Source: Pisolithus tinctorius
Taxonomy: Eukaryota; Basidiomycota; Agaricomycetes; Boletales; Pisolithaceae
Assembly (NCBI GenBank): GCA_024663395.1
Contig: JANFAH010000068.1
Location: forward strand, 186,001-250,000
Length of the DNA stretch: 64,000 nt
Reading direction: 5' to 3'
In this document: piece by piece, positions 46,282 to 57,927 of the stretch
Numbering within the stretch: the stretch's first letter is position 1
How the letters are laid out: each line of letters opens with the position of its first letter
The notes under the pieces: generated by a model
What the model was told of the DNA's origin: nothing
Seen by the model: only the letters and a program-made list of their open reading frames with translations
Database searches by the model: none
Position numbers and translations under genes: made by a program

Positions 46282-48054
46282 TTATTGCTTGCCCCTAATC
46301 CATTCAGAGTCACCCTGGGGTGTTGCGCAGGCTGAACATGCCAAGTGATCCGGTTCATTTGTTCTTTCCAAATGTAAGCAACTGTCGGTTCATCGTACAA
46401 CACACATGATTTTGCGGCGCAACTTACAGCGTGCACACCAGACAATTCCAAGGATCGTCCTCTGGCCTCTTTATAGTGGGAGGGGAATTTGGGCTCTCAG
46501 CGTTCAGTGTTCTCTGCTTTTTATGAGACAAGGGTGCGTCATTTAACGACCGTTTCTTCCTATTGCCACGTTCGAAAGACGAATGCGCCCGGTCGTCGCT
46601 CGCAGTGCTGGGGCCAATGGTGTGGGTTTGGCAAGCCCGCCGATCTTCCGACGTATGACGCGGCAGCAGGAAACCATCTGAAAAATCATAGTTGGTCGCT
46701 TTCAAGGAGTCCAGCTCTTGCTGGTCTGTCGATTCCAACAGGGTCCGACGCCGGTCCTCGTCTGTCTCAGCGGGAATCTCCTCTTCCTCAAACTCAGAAG
46801 CTCTCTTCACTGTGGGCGGAAATATTGAGGCAGCAGGTGCTTTTTGACGAAATAAACACACGTATTTTGCTACAAGCAAACACATACCTCGAAGAGAATG
46901 CACTCGCTTTTCGGCAGCCAAAGCTCGTTCCTCTCGCGCACGTTTACTGAAGTTCGATATTCAGGAGAGAAAGCAGCTAAAACTCGACTACGGTACCTTG
47001 CGGCTTGCTTTCGGAAACCAGTTCCGACGGCCTTCATCTCGTGGGCAAGGTCATCGTTCAGTACTTTCCCGGTAGACGGGAACGCACTCGAACTTGTGAC
47101 TCGAGATCCCGCCTTGCGTTTCCTGGATGTTTGTGCACCTGTGTGGAGAGAAGGACCAGCGACCGCGACCGATCGGTAACCTCGCACTGGACGGACTCTG
47201 GAGTGGGCACCACCGCACTAATGTAGTGTTAAACACGCGGTAGTACAGCAGAGGCAACTCCTCACCATATACTCCGGTAGATTTCCCGCCTGAATACCTT
47301 GCCCGGCAACTTCAGCAGAGTCCGCCAATCTTCTTCCAGCCGACCAATATCCTGCGTTCAAATGAGACTCGGGAGACACTATGTCAATTACGGCCCACCG
47401 TCCCCGAAATATCCCCGATTCTGGAGGTCCCGGACCTCCTGACGCAGCCGCCGCCAAAGACTCTGGAATGCAGGACCATGATTCATATGCTATCAATGTA
47501 TCAGCGAAGAGTTAGAGTTTCATAGGTACTACACTCTGAGTTCCGACGAACCTTGATGTGAGCAAGCTACTTGCGATTAGATATGGTTAGAAAGCAAAGT
47601 TTGTCTAGCGGGCCGGAGGAAGTGATACCTCGTGGCATAGGGTACTCATTAACCAGTGGACCGGTAGGAATGAACCATTCGCCCCTCGAAGAACAAGTTC
47701 TCCCAGAGTCAAAAATCATAAGCACAGACGACGCGTCGACGCCATTGCCACATGCGAACTTACCGATGGTTTCACCGTTATTCCAGTTTCTCCCGCTGAA
47801 GACGTGGTTGAACTCGTACTGTTTTGCAAGAATCAGTCACTGAATTTGAACCTCGAATGTTCCATGCGCGCCTCCTCGAGACTGTTCACAGTAAATCCAT
47901 GTTCCTTCATTATGGGCTTCACCTGCGCCGCGAGTGCTTGCAAGATCTGACGAGCCTGATCCTCCGTCGTCGCATCGCCCACCGGTAGTACGGAAACGAA
48001 GTTGACGTAGGGATTAGGATTTGCTGTCTTTTCGTTGATCCGTATGTGTGCCAT
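46282..48054 (-). CDS. WSS1: Wss1-like DNA-protein crosslink metalloprotease (WLM domain)
   Basis: Wss1 cleaves proteins covalently trapped on DNA and acts with SUMO and Cdc48. The start is MAHIRINEKTANPNPYVNFV (ATG 48052-48054). The WLM domain continues QALAAQVKPIMKEHGFTVN, SLEEYEFNHVFSGRNWNNGE, TIELVLRGANGSFLPVHWLM, then the zinc site CHELAHIKHMNHGPAFQSLW and RRLRQEVRDLQNRGYFGDGY. The disordered middle is basic (SRKRKAGSRV). The C-terminus has a RanBP2-type zinc finger, DPWNCLVCTLTNEPDHLACS with AC after it, complete only when the last intron (after CT at about 46423) is removed; it stops at TAA 46282-46284. Two unusual splice features are needed: a GC donor at 47871 and a 15-nt microexon at 47552-47566 coding LAHIK. 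All ligand residues are present. Confidence 0.9.
47552..47566 (-). other. 15-nt microexon inside the Wss1 active site
   Basis: Encodes LAHIK, in frame between an exon ending CHE and one beginning HMNHGP, so the three together give the zinc motif HELAHIKH. It is flanked by TAG on the acceptor side and GTTCGT on the donor side. Removing it would destroy the second zinc-binding histidine. Confidence 0.75.
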
Positions 48055-48244
48055 GTCTTCAATGCCTTGCAATAATGACTAGTATAGTGGCTAGTGATAG
48101 TGAAGTACAGCCAACGGTACCGCCACGGGAAACTGAATTGGGTGGGTATCGAACACCTGGACAGGTACTACTACTAAGTACCTACCTACAACACATTGAC
48201 GCTAAAATACATTGACAAAGGTCATGATAACAAAGAAGTGTATC

Positions 48245-49369
48245 CTAGAGAATAGCCATGCCATTTATTGATACTCCACTAGCCATTCCGTTGCGACCAA
48301 GTGCGTTCGCCAGGTGATTGCGACAATTTCGTAGTCGTTCTCGTCTAGCAACAAACCACAAGCTCTCCGACGTTGGAACTGCCAGAGGAATCCCAATGAT
48401 ACCTCTTGTCTGGGCAGCTTGGACGGCTTTCACCAGAGCATCAACCTCTGCTTCAGAGTCAATATCATCGTAATTCTCTGCGCCATCATCGCCCTCCAAC
48501 CGGTAAGATGCAGTTGAAACCGCAGGTTTCTTCATTGTTTTCTTTGTGCCTGCGCTCTTAGGATCCAAACCAGATGCAATAGCAGCCTCCATAGCCATCC
48601 TCTTCTTCTCAGCCTTTTCCTTTTCTCTCTTCTCCTTTTTCTCCGCCTTTGTTTCCTTCTTTACGGGCTCCACCCAATTAGGATTGTTAGCGCGATTCCA
48701 TTCGAGGTGAAGTTCGTCGTACGGTTTTGATCGTCCCTGAACGGCGCGTTTCGCACCCATGGAGTGCGCTTTGCACGTAAGCGAACGGGAGCAAGGAAGA
48801 CCTTTATCATTTATGACACCACATTGCTTGTCGTAATCGACAGGTCCCTTCGTCCTTCCCTTCGTCACCTTTGCCTTCTTCTTGCTGGGTTCAGAGGGAT
48901 CGTCAACCTCGTCACCGTCAGCTGCACGCTTCTTGCCCTTCTTTAATTCCACTGCCACCCATAATGGTCGTGTGAAACGTCTGCTGGTAAAAAACAACCG
49001 TACCTTCGCCATCTGCGCTTTTACTCTTTACCCACTTCTTCCCCGATTTAATGTCGCTGCAGTTGACTTGTTGAGGGGCTGTTCAGACTGAGAACTATAA
49101 AGACCCACGGCACACTCACCAGTATGATCAGATATAGCACTGCGTAACACCGGCTTTTCACATTCACTACACCGAACCACCCCAATGTCTAGTCTGAGTG
49201 GTTCAGCACCGAAGATTTTCATGTCACGCGCAGAAAGCCATGACGTTGGTGGAGATGGCAGTTCTGCGATCTGCGTATCCGAGAGGGGTGTGGATGGCCT
49301 TGGGGGCGAAAGTGACTCCCAAGAGAACGGCGACGGTGAACTGCTAGCCCGCTTGAGCCTCAATGCCAT
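48245..49369 (-). CDS. SGF73: Sgf73/ataxin-7-like SAGA subunit (SCA7 domain)
   Basis: Sgf73 anchors the deubiquitinating module (Ubp8, Sgf11, Sus1) to SAGA in the nucleus. The start is MALRLKRASSSPSPFSWESL (ATG 49367-49369). The N-terminal zinc finger reads CSECEKPVLRSAISDH then TVNC after an intron. A linker with KKGKKRAADGDE and other Lys-rich stretches follows. The SCA7 domain is YDKQCGVINDKGLPCSRSLT plus CKAHSMGAKRAVQGRSKPYD and ELHLEWNRANNPNW. A charged coiled segment (KAEKKEKREKEKAEKKR) and a tail ending SGVSINGMAIL complete it. The open frame continues upstream of the ATG without another ATG, so the start is reasonable but not certain. Confidence 0.9.
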
Positions 49370-49670
49370 AGCTACGGTAGGAGTATCAGAGACCCCCGCT
49401 GGTGCCAGACTTTTTTGTCGGAGTTTCAAACAGACTTGCTTGCTAGTTGATCTGGACTTCGAGAACTACATTAATGTACTATGTAGAGCTAGTGCTTCAG
49501 ATCATTCAAGAGTGTACTGGATGTTGTGCTCGACTCGTACAGAGTCTTACTTGTGACTCATTCGGTGGACCATGGTCGTAGTCACATCTAACATAAATGG
49601 TCGCTGTTCTTACAGGGCGTATTTGACGTACTATTCAGCTATCTGTATGTTAACCATCCGTAAATCTGCT
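49370..49670. other. Intergenic region between Sup35 and Sgf73 genes
   Basis: About 300 bp between the Sup35 stop and the Sgf73 start on the same strand. I see no gene or defined element. Confidence 0.5.
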
Positions 49671-51757
49671 TCAAACTGAAGGGTCGGATGGCACGACCGT
49701 AACATTGGAGACGCCTTCCGTGATGTCGTCGATGCGATCGTCAACTAGCTTTGTGATCTGGTGGATGTAATCAGATACCCTAAGCGCTTGCATGTCCAAG
49801 AAAGTTCACTTTTCCTATCGCAATTGTTCGCCCTGGGTATAGAATTTTCAACATCACGTCGTTCACGATCACCAATGTAGACATACCTTCATCCCGCAAG
49901 GTAAACCGTCCTAGTTGAGGATGATCAACAAATCTTTCCACACACACGGGGAGCGCAGTCTCGATAAGCGCAACGATTTTTTGTCCTTAACATATGTTAC
50001 TGAGGAAGTAAGGAAAAGCTCATAAGCTTGCCTTTCTTCGCAAACTGGGGTGGTTTCCTCGATTTGCGCCCAGTTGCTTTGTCAAAGTAATGGAGAAGGG
50101 CCTAGTTAAAAAAATATCAATGCGATATGAATTGCTATTTTCACACAGATAGGACGCACGGAGAGTGTGACCTCTTCTCCTAGCGTATGGACGTGCATAA
50201 CGGCAGAGTATCCGGCGCAGATGATATTTTTGTGTTCTAAAATGGCTAGTTGGGCTTCGAACTGCCGCACAGCATGCACAGGATTCTTCGGGCTGGTCAG
50301 TACAAAACCTGGGCTAATGTCTTCGTCTTCCACGCCACGCAAACGGACCCGAACATTATCTCCACATATTGCAGAAGGGATCTCCGCCTCAAGTTCGTTG
50401 TAGATGGCAGAGACCTCGACGGAGTCCTTGTTGGGCATGAGTAGGAGGTTATCCCCTTTACGCATATGTCCAGACTCGATCTTGCCAACTACAATTGTAC
50501 CCATATCCTTGTACTTTTCCGATACCGGCATCATGAGGGGTCCGTTCATTTTGCGGTCGACCATCGGCATATGGTCCAAGTGTTCCAAAAGAGAAGGGCC
50601 ACTGGATGTGCATGAGGAACTTCGAGATCTACGGGAATGTGCAAAACTGACCTCCACCAGGGGCACGTAGACTTTGGGACGCGATCCTTCAGGTTTAAGC
50701 CAGTGAAGGCAGAAACAGGTATGAATGTAACGTCTGTCTTTAGGTTAAAGCCAGCGGCCCTGATGAACGGGGAAATCTTTTCCTTGATTTCGTTGAAACG
50801 TGCTTGATCCCACTCTACGGTCGGATCGTCCATTTTGTTGATGACTGCGATAATCTTGGATACCCCAACCGTCTTGACCAGCATAACGTGCTCCCGTGTT
50901 TGGCCGCCTTTCTCAAATCCTGTCTCAAATTCGCCCCTGCGTGCCGAAATGACAAGGAGTGCGACGTCTGCTTGAGCAGCACCAGATATCATGGATGGAA
51001 CATAAGTTTTGTGACCGGGAGCGTCAAGGACGGTGTAGCGGCGGCTGCTAGTTTCGAAGTAAGCGCGACCAACCTCGACGGTCTTACCCTTGCTGCGCTC
51101 CTGTGGGGTGGAGTCAAGGGCCCAACTGAGGTACCAAGTTTCTCTTCCAGCATCCTTGGCTTCGCGTTCATACTTTTCCATGGTCCGTTTATCCACGACA
51201 CCAGTGATATAAAGGAGGTTTCCTCCTAGGGTACTCTTTCCCGCATCCACGTGTCCCACAAAGACTATATTGAGATGTTCCTTGACTGAACAAAATTTCC
51301 TGTCATGGCGTCTCGAAAAACGCAGCAGGTTTAACTCACTGTCACCATACAGATCCTTGAGTATCTCCTGGTCGGCTACAGCTTGGACTTCGCGAGCGAT
51401 GGAAGTGGTATCGGTTTTCGATTTTGCGGTTGTGAAGACTTTGTTTGAAGGTGGAGGAGCGGGGGATGAATTTCCTGAGGCCGAGACCGAGTGTGCAGGG
51501 GCGGCAACAGCTGCAGCGGTGGTCGGGGGAATAGAAACGGAAGAAGCGGGAGCTGGGGGATGAGCCGGAGCACTGGCGGGGGGCTTCGGTGCACCGATAT
51601 TGAGAGTGATTGTTGGTGGTGGAGCGGGTGCCTCTGTTTGAGGGGGACGCTCGATTGGAGCAGGGGGTTGAGGAGAATTCTGGCCTACATTCTGTTGAGT
51701 AATGCTGAATGGGCGACCTGGCACGAATTCAAAAGCTCCTGCGTTTAGCTTGCTCAT
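49671..51757 (-). CDS. SUP35: Eukaryotic release factor eRF3 (Sup35)
   Basis: A GTPase that works with eRF1 in translation termination. The start is MSKLNAGAFEFVPGRPFSIT (ATG 51755-51757). The N-terminal region is only about 140 residues, Pro/Ala-rich, with no Gln/Asn-rich repeats. The GTPase domain has G1 VFVGHVDAGKSTLGGNLLY, then STPQERSKGKTVEVGRAYFE, G3 VLDAPGHKTYVPSMISGAAQ and G4 AVINKMDDP. Domains 2 and 3 follow: LLEHLDHMPMVDRKMNGPLM, GTIVVGKIESGHMRKGDNLL, PVHAVRQFEAQLAILEHKNI and DKATGRKSRKPPQFAKKGQK, ending RTIAIGKITKLVDDRIDD. A late intron (GTGAAC...CACCAG) is required to reach this conserved end; reading through gives a short tail (VNFLGHASA) instead. Only 30 bp separate its ATG from that of the divergent Rtp1 gene. 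Confidence 0.95.
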
Positions 51758-51787
51758 CGTCGGTGATCACACTTATCAGACGAAGGG
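51758..51787. promoter_or_regulatory. 30-bp gap between divergent Sup35 and Rtp1 start codons
   Basis: The two ATGs face away from each other with only 30 bp between them. A shared promoter would have to overlap coding sequence unless Rtp1 translation begins further in; the in-frame ATG near 51896 (MSTRQRQVSDILRA) is a candidate. Confidence 0.5.
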
Positions 51788-54700
51788 ATGAAGGAACAGA
51801 TCGCTAAGTTAGTGAATAAATTTGCTGATAAGTCACAGGAAGGATCGGATCTCGTGACCAAGCATGTACTACCAAATACAAGCCTGACCATCACCATGTC
51901 CACCAGACAACGTCAAGTCTCTGACATACTTCGGGCTGCCTCCCATCTCCTGGACTCAGAGGCTGGTCAAGACCGCAATCTCAAAAGTGTTCTGAATACC
52001 AGGCTAGACAACTTTTACGCCTCGCTAAGCAAAGACAGACCGTTCTCGGTGGGAGACACCGTCGAAGATCTTCGCCTCGAAACTGCGCAATGCGCCCTCG
52101 AAACTGTAGAACAAGTCAACCGCTTACTGGACGCAAACGTTTCTACTTCCGCGGCCGCAGCTCCCGGAGCCCATGGTATGCAAGACGATGATGCACCTGT
52201 CATCGGTTCTCGCGACCTTACGCAGCTGAGAACATTACTATCCATAGTTTTTCGCTGGAGTATCGACCCACTTCTCGCTCGAGTATCGCATGCTTGGCCC
52301 AGTAATCACTCTCGACAGGTTGGAACCAGGATTGTCGAACTCGGGACTCCCGAAGACTACCACTCGCTGTCCTCGTTATTATTGCGTTTGGCTGCAATCC
52401 TTCTGCCTTGTGGGCCGCGCGGTCGCCTCCCGCGTACACCAATCACTACCGCGATATTGGATCGGCACTTTGTAGACTTTACGAGGGCATCAATTACCTT
52501 AGGATGGCTCCCAAAATCGCTTTCGTCTACAGACACTCCTGCTATAGATGATTTACGGCCAGTTGTGCTGCGTCTGCTCGAGTCGTGCGTGAGATATGTG
52601 ATCAGAGGCTACAGCATTGTTCCTGATCAAATTGTTAAAGTGTTTCTTTATCCCAGGTAATTGCTGATCTCGGTGCAATACTATCCGGAGAACCACCGCC
52701 CGCTCACGTCCGCAGAATATGCTCGAATCTACTGAGCAAAAGTCTATTGCGTGAGCGAGGCGTGAACGCCCTTCTTACGGTGGTCTTCGGAGAAGGGGAT
52801 GCACCCGAAGAACCTTCCTTGGAGAAATATGAACATGTTGGTCGAATTCTAAAGTCCATACCGGCAGGCATGGCACCAGAGGTTAGATTCGATTCCCCCT
52901 TCTCTTTATATCTTAACACCGTTTCACAGGCATACTTCGCGACTGTTATCCCTGGAATTCTACGGATTCTATCGGAGGACGTTCCTGCAACGTATAAGCG
53001 AGCTGCTTCGTTTTCCATCGCCCGAATGTTGGATCCCGAATTCCCTCATAAAAAATATGTTACTGCGCAGATGCTGCCAATTCTTCATCGTCCACTGAGA
53101 CCCTCCATCCCCCAAGGAACGGCAGCATTACAATCCCCGCGTAGTACAGCAACCTCGGATGGAAGCTTAAGACCGAGTCAAGCCCTGTTAACCATACGTA
53201 CTCTCCTCCTTAATTCAGATCCTTCCCCTGTCTTCATAGCGTTGATCTTGTCCCCAATATCACCCTACCTCTATGCCCTTCTGTATTACCTCGACAAGAC
53301 CAGGACATCGGATCCGGTAGTCAGGGACTTGGTCAAGGTATTACTGACCACCTGGGGAAGAGTAGTGGAGTGTCAGGAGGGTATTGAACAGTTATGGTTG
53401 GTTTTGCATGGCCAACGCGTAAGTTGGTGGACTGATGACACCGGTGAGGTGGTGTGCACAGTAACAGAGCCAGTGTCTTCCCTCTCCACTTTTCGGCGGA
53501 AGCTGACGTGACTACATAGATCTCAAATGGAAAAACTTGCTTTGCTAAGCCCAGAACGTTTGCGAGGAAAGGAGTACGATGAATATGACGATGCCTTCGA
53601 TCTTTATCCCAATCCCACACATTTTGTACGGTACATCAAGTCTCTCAATCGTTCAGATATAAGTTGCGAACTCTTTGTCCGGCTATTGGAGGAGTACCGA
53701 TCTGCAAAGTCTGATAGAGAAAGCAACCCTATGAGGTAGGTAGTAAAATGGAGCTACCCACCTTGCCTGACCACGTCCACGTGCATCAGGGTGCTATTGT
53801 ACCTCCAAATAATCATGCAGATGCAGGAACAATTAGCAGGAGATTCGTCCCCTCAGAGCATCCTCAAGAAACCGGAATATGTTTTACAATTTGTCAAACA
53901 TGCACTGGAGCCTTCTTCCACGAAATTGCAGTCTAATTCCGGACAAAGTCTAGGACTTGCGGATCTGAGAATTATTCCAGAAGACGAACCTAGTATCCCT
54001 GGAGATAGCGACAGCGACGACGAAGGACCTGAGGGAATAGATAGTAATCCGGATGAAGACATGCCAGAAATCGCGATTAACTTGCTGCTTGCCACTCTCG
54101 AAGGTGCGTGAACGTAACGTCCAGGATCGTCCCTCAGAGGTTTGAAGAAACTGAGGTGTATTTTCAGCAAACCCAAATTTATCAGCACGCGATACTCCAA
54201 TCCTCGGTGATGTATTCGCATTGCTGGACCCATATGCCAGCAGTTCATCTCCATTAATAAGAGGTGCAGTGCGGGAGGCCAGGATGGTGATGACAGCCAG
54301 ATTGGCATCTACGTCCGCGGCGTGGAATCAGCCACAAGCGAAAGGGGAGAGCTCGCAAGAGGTTTATCAGAAAGCCCTCAAGTTACTGCAAGATCCTATC
54401 TTACCCGTCCGTGCTCATGGGCTACTCCTTCTACGGCAGCTGGTGGCACAATACGGTCGCTCTTCATCTGACGTCGCCTCCGCAGGAGAGGCTCTGGCGC
54501 CTGCTATTTTGTCTATATTCATGCAAGCCGTGCAAGAAGATGATTCATATATCTTTCTCAATGCTGTGCAGGGTCTTGTCGGAATGGTTGACACTTTTGG
54601 GAAGGGAGTTCTCAACAGTCTGCTTGAGACTTACACACATAACTTGACTTCAGTTCATGGCGGCTATTTAACGAAACAAGAAGTAGACACAAGGGTTCGC

Positions 54701-55354
54701 GTTGGCGAGGCACTGGGGCAAGTCATCAGGCGATGTGGAGACACACTGGGCATGCACGGTGCGTGCTGAGCCATTTCTTGTTATATCATCAGTGTGACCA
54801 CTCCTCCATGGACAGTTGACGTAATCATGCCACGGTTGATCTCAGTCTTCCGTGCTCGCCAAGCTCCGGTTGTGCTTCGTGCTTCTGCCGTCGCGTTGCT
54901 TACTCAGTGTGTCAAGACAAGTTTCGCGGCAGTAGCTGGGTACACCAGTCAGTTATCAGCTGCTATGATTGATCTTCTTCAAGTTGAGATGGTGGTCCCG
55001 TCGGGAGTCCCTTCTGCTAACGACAACGTCGAACGCACTAAGGAATCAAAAGAAGCTAACGAAACTCTGAGACCTGACGCCGAAATCGACTCCACGCCTA
55101 CTGCCGTTGATCCCAAGCTCCCATCGCTCCGACGATCTGCATTGCACTTCTTAACTTTACTCATGCGGACTGTCACACAAGCGGTGTATGAAGAGTCGCT
55201 GGCCGAATTACCTTCAATATCTTTTCTTAGGAGGGCAAAAGCCACCCTCGGCTATGTCTCTTCCACAGACGAAGACGGTATCACCCGTGCGATGGCGAGG
55301 GAGGCGGACGAAAGCATCAACCAATTAATGAAAACAATGTTAGGCATCGAGTAA
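51788..55354 (+). CDS. RTP1: Rtp1/TANGO6-like HEAT-repeat protein (RNA polymerase II nuclear import)
   Basis: Yeast Rtp1 helps import RNA polymerase II into the nucleus; the animal homologue is TANGO6. Two short conserved C-terminal domains mark the family. The first is PILPVRAHGLLLLRQLV through EDDSYIFLNAVQGLVGMV and YLTKQEVDTRVRVGEALGQV. The second is PRLISVFRARQAPVVLRASA and SLRRSALHFLTLLMRTVTQA, with a final QLMKTMLGIE. The rest is helical and HEAT-like, with a disordered acidic segment (GDSDSDDEGPEGIDSNPDED). The proposed start is MKEQIAKLVNKFADKSQEGS (51788); a later in-frame ATG near 51896 is possible. About six to eight exons. The name rests on the two conserved domains. Confidence 0.82.
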
Positions 55355-55598
55355 TTTACAATTCTTGAAATGGTATGAGGCATTGACAAACGACCATAGT
55401 CATGTGCTCCCCGTATCTGTCTCAGGCATAGAGAGCTTAATACACCTGAGTCATTAGAAGGAAACATTTCTTTTGGTTCGGTAGGGCCCTTTTTAAGGAC
55501 AAGCAGCAGACCGCAGAAAGTGGGTACGGCCGAAGCCTGCAAACCACGGTGAGCTCGCGAACCTGTTTAACTGGATCACTGCACTTGCACAAAAACAT

Positions 55599-56198
55599 CT
55601 ACGGCGCATAGGCACATAACGCTCTGTGAATTTCATCCACTGCCTGCCGTAGTCGCTTCCATTTCATGCTTCCGACGGCTTGGTATGGTGAATAGTCAGC
55701 TGTAGACTCGGAAACGCCATCCAATTTCAGAAATGGATTCGAGACTGCTTCGTAGAATGCCATATGCAGGGCTTTAAAGATCTGTTGGCAAACGATCAAG
55801 ATCATCCTACCAGTATCCACGATATTCAGATGCCACCGACCATAACAACATCAGCATCTCGCACAACAGAATCTGTGAGTGCAAGGGCGATGACAATTTT
55901 CACTTTCAATGGGGTGATATAACCGTAAGCCGCAACGTCGTCCATAACATAGAGAAGCCCTAGATAGCATTCTGTCGGTTTCGTCTTTCCGCTGGCTAGA
56001 GGTGTCGTTCAACACAACCGCGAACACTCATGTGCGATAAAAGAGTGGATGCTAACTGCGCTCCTCAATGACATCCAAGCTCGTATGCGCAACATAATGG
56101 TACTTCAATTCGTCTCCTTTTTGGAACGTACGGATGAGTATTGGATGGTTTTGGGGTGAAATCAAAGCGACAGCATTTAGGCGGGGGGGTTGAGGCAT
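55599..56198 (-). CDS. TCA17: TRAPP complex subunit TRAPPC2L/Tca17
   Basis: A small longin-fold (sedlin family) subunit that helps TRAPPII assembly for Golgi traffic. The start is MPQPPRLNAVALISPQNHPI (ATG 56196-56198); the open frame runs further upstream. The chain continues LIRTFQKGDELKYHYVAHTS, LDVIEER, then across a GTTAGC...TCTAG intron KTKPTECYLGLLYVMDDVAA, YGYITPLKVKIVIALALTDS, and ends IFKALHMAFYEAVSNPFLKL and MKWKRLRQAVDEIHRALCAY. Length is about 165-170 residues, slightly above the family norm. It is convergent with the Rtp1 gene. Confidence 0.88.
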
Positions 56199-56343
56199 GG
56201 AGAGGGATGAGGTGAAGCCGGAATGGGAAGTCGTGATTAGTAAGGCAATTTGTTCAGAGCGTATTCTAACGTTCCGTCCAATGTAAGAACAACCGCGGTC
56301 AGTGTTACTCTGCAATTCTTATTTACACAACGACCAACAACTA

Positions 56344-57672
56344 CTACTTCAATGCAGCCGGCCTGGAAGCCGATGCGACTGCCTGCCAAGGGTCAATGTC
56401 CTTGAAACAAAGCTCTGCACATCTGTCCAAGCACAAGAACTTACCTGCTTTGTAAGTTCGTATATCCTCCTTTGTCCAGCAAATAACATAGCAGCAGTAA
56501 GTACGCTCTGGAGGAGTTTGCTCCCGATACCTTTATACAGGCCTTGTATGCCTTCTTCTTTCAAAATCAACGTGAGGCCGTGCAGAGAAGACTTGTACTG
56601 CGATGCTTGGCTCTGGCCGACCTGAAGCCGGCTTTTGACGACTCTAGAAAGAAAAGGACATCAGAGAGAAAGTAACACGTTAAGTACTCGACGACCCACA
56701 TATAGGGATACGTCAATGTAGTCGCAACTATCAGCGCGTGAGATCCTGTACGCAACGGTCTATACATTCGACACAAACGCACCCAACTTCGACAACGCTC
56801 CTAGGAGAAAGTAATCCCAGTCACGAAGCACGGCGACACCCTTGGATCCGCGTGTGTGCAGCTTCGCCGTGCGGCTCTCGATGAGGATATTCTTCAGCTG
56901 TTCGAAGACGGTGTACTGAATGACCGGGTTGGTGACCAAGACGAGGGCTGGACCAATTCCCCGCCAGAAACCTCCAATACCATCCTTGGCAAGTATCTGG
57001 TTGATAGTGTCCAACACCCCATGTGTCTTCGGCACGTTCTCTACCTCCCGAGAGTCGGATTCCGACTTGTGGACTGCTTGCGAAGTCTGGATAACCCATA
57101 TTGGATTGCTGATGATAGTTGTCGCAGACCCTGCTCGTGCATCGGGTGCTCAGCGCAACGCATTGTTGAGAAATACCCCAAAGCACCTGCTATAAGACCA
57201 GCCAGAATAGACTCCAAGGTACTCAACGCCTTGGTTCCCTCCCGCGAATTCAGTATTATACCTCGCGAGCGCTCATAGAAGTAGTAGTATACGCTAGCGG
57301 TCTCGTCGCATCAGTCTGTGCCAATAGGAGGTGAACATACCCGTTAGTAACTGCTATCCCAACCAAACTTGAGCTCAGACCACTGTAAAAGGCCCGCGGG
57401 CCTTCCCGCTTGACGATGTCTAGGACTGATTCCACGACCGTCTGCAATGAATCTGTGTTAGCCTGTCGACTGACACCGGCTCATTGCTACACCACTGACC
57501 TTTGAGTGGTTCTTCGTTTCAACCGCTGCACGGGTGGACAGGACCACGAGGGGACTAACATGCCAGATTCTAGTAAAACATGCAGCAATAATCGAGGTGC
57601 TTACTACGTCGCCGTCATGGCCACTATCCCGCCTACGGCTCCGGCAAGAGCGTGAATCGCGGAATCGCTCAT
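56344..57672 (-). CDS. Mitochondrial carrier family protein, Pmp47/SLC25A17-like peroxisomal type
   Basis: A six-helix carrier; the closest kind moves adenine nucleotides or cofactors across the peroxisomal membrane. The start is MSDSAIHALAGAVGGIVAMT (ATG 57670-57672). The three repeats have signatures PLVVLSTRAAVETKNHSK, NPIWVIQTSQAV with an aromatic residue in the motif as is typical of the Pmp47 group, and LTYPYI followed by KSRLQVGQ. Also seen are GPRAFYSGLSSSLVGIAVTN, GGFWRGIGPALVLVTNPVIQ and GLYKGIGSKLLQSVLTAAML. The last exon gives QAVASASRPAALK and a stop at 56344-56346; no SKL signal is present, as expected for a membrane protein. Substrate is inferred only from family. Confidence 0.8.
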
Positions 57673-57927
57673 ACTGCACTGTGGTTAGTGGTACACGACA
57701 AATTCTGCGTCAAGGAAGGAGGAATGCACCGTAAAAACCGCATGGACAAAGTTTATCACATGCTGAAGCTTGAAGTCCAGCTCCACAAATACCGGTAAAG
57801 AATGTGACAAATGAATTCAGCTGTAGGATACTACACGAATGATTTACTAGCTACGTCCAAGTTGTAAATGCATGAAATGTCATTTGATATTGGTTCTGGG
57901 TTTCGGTAATGCATACTGGTCAACCGT

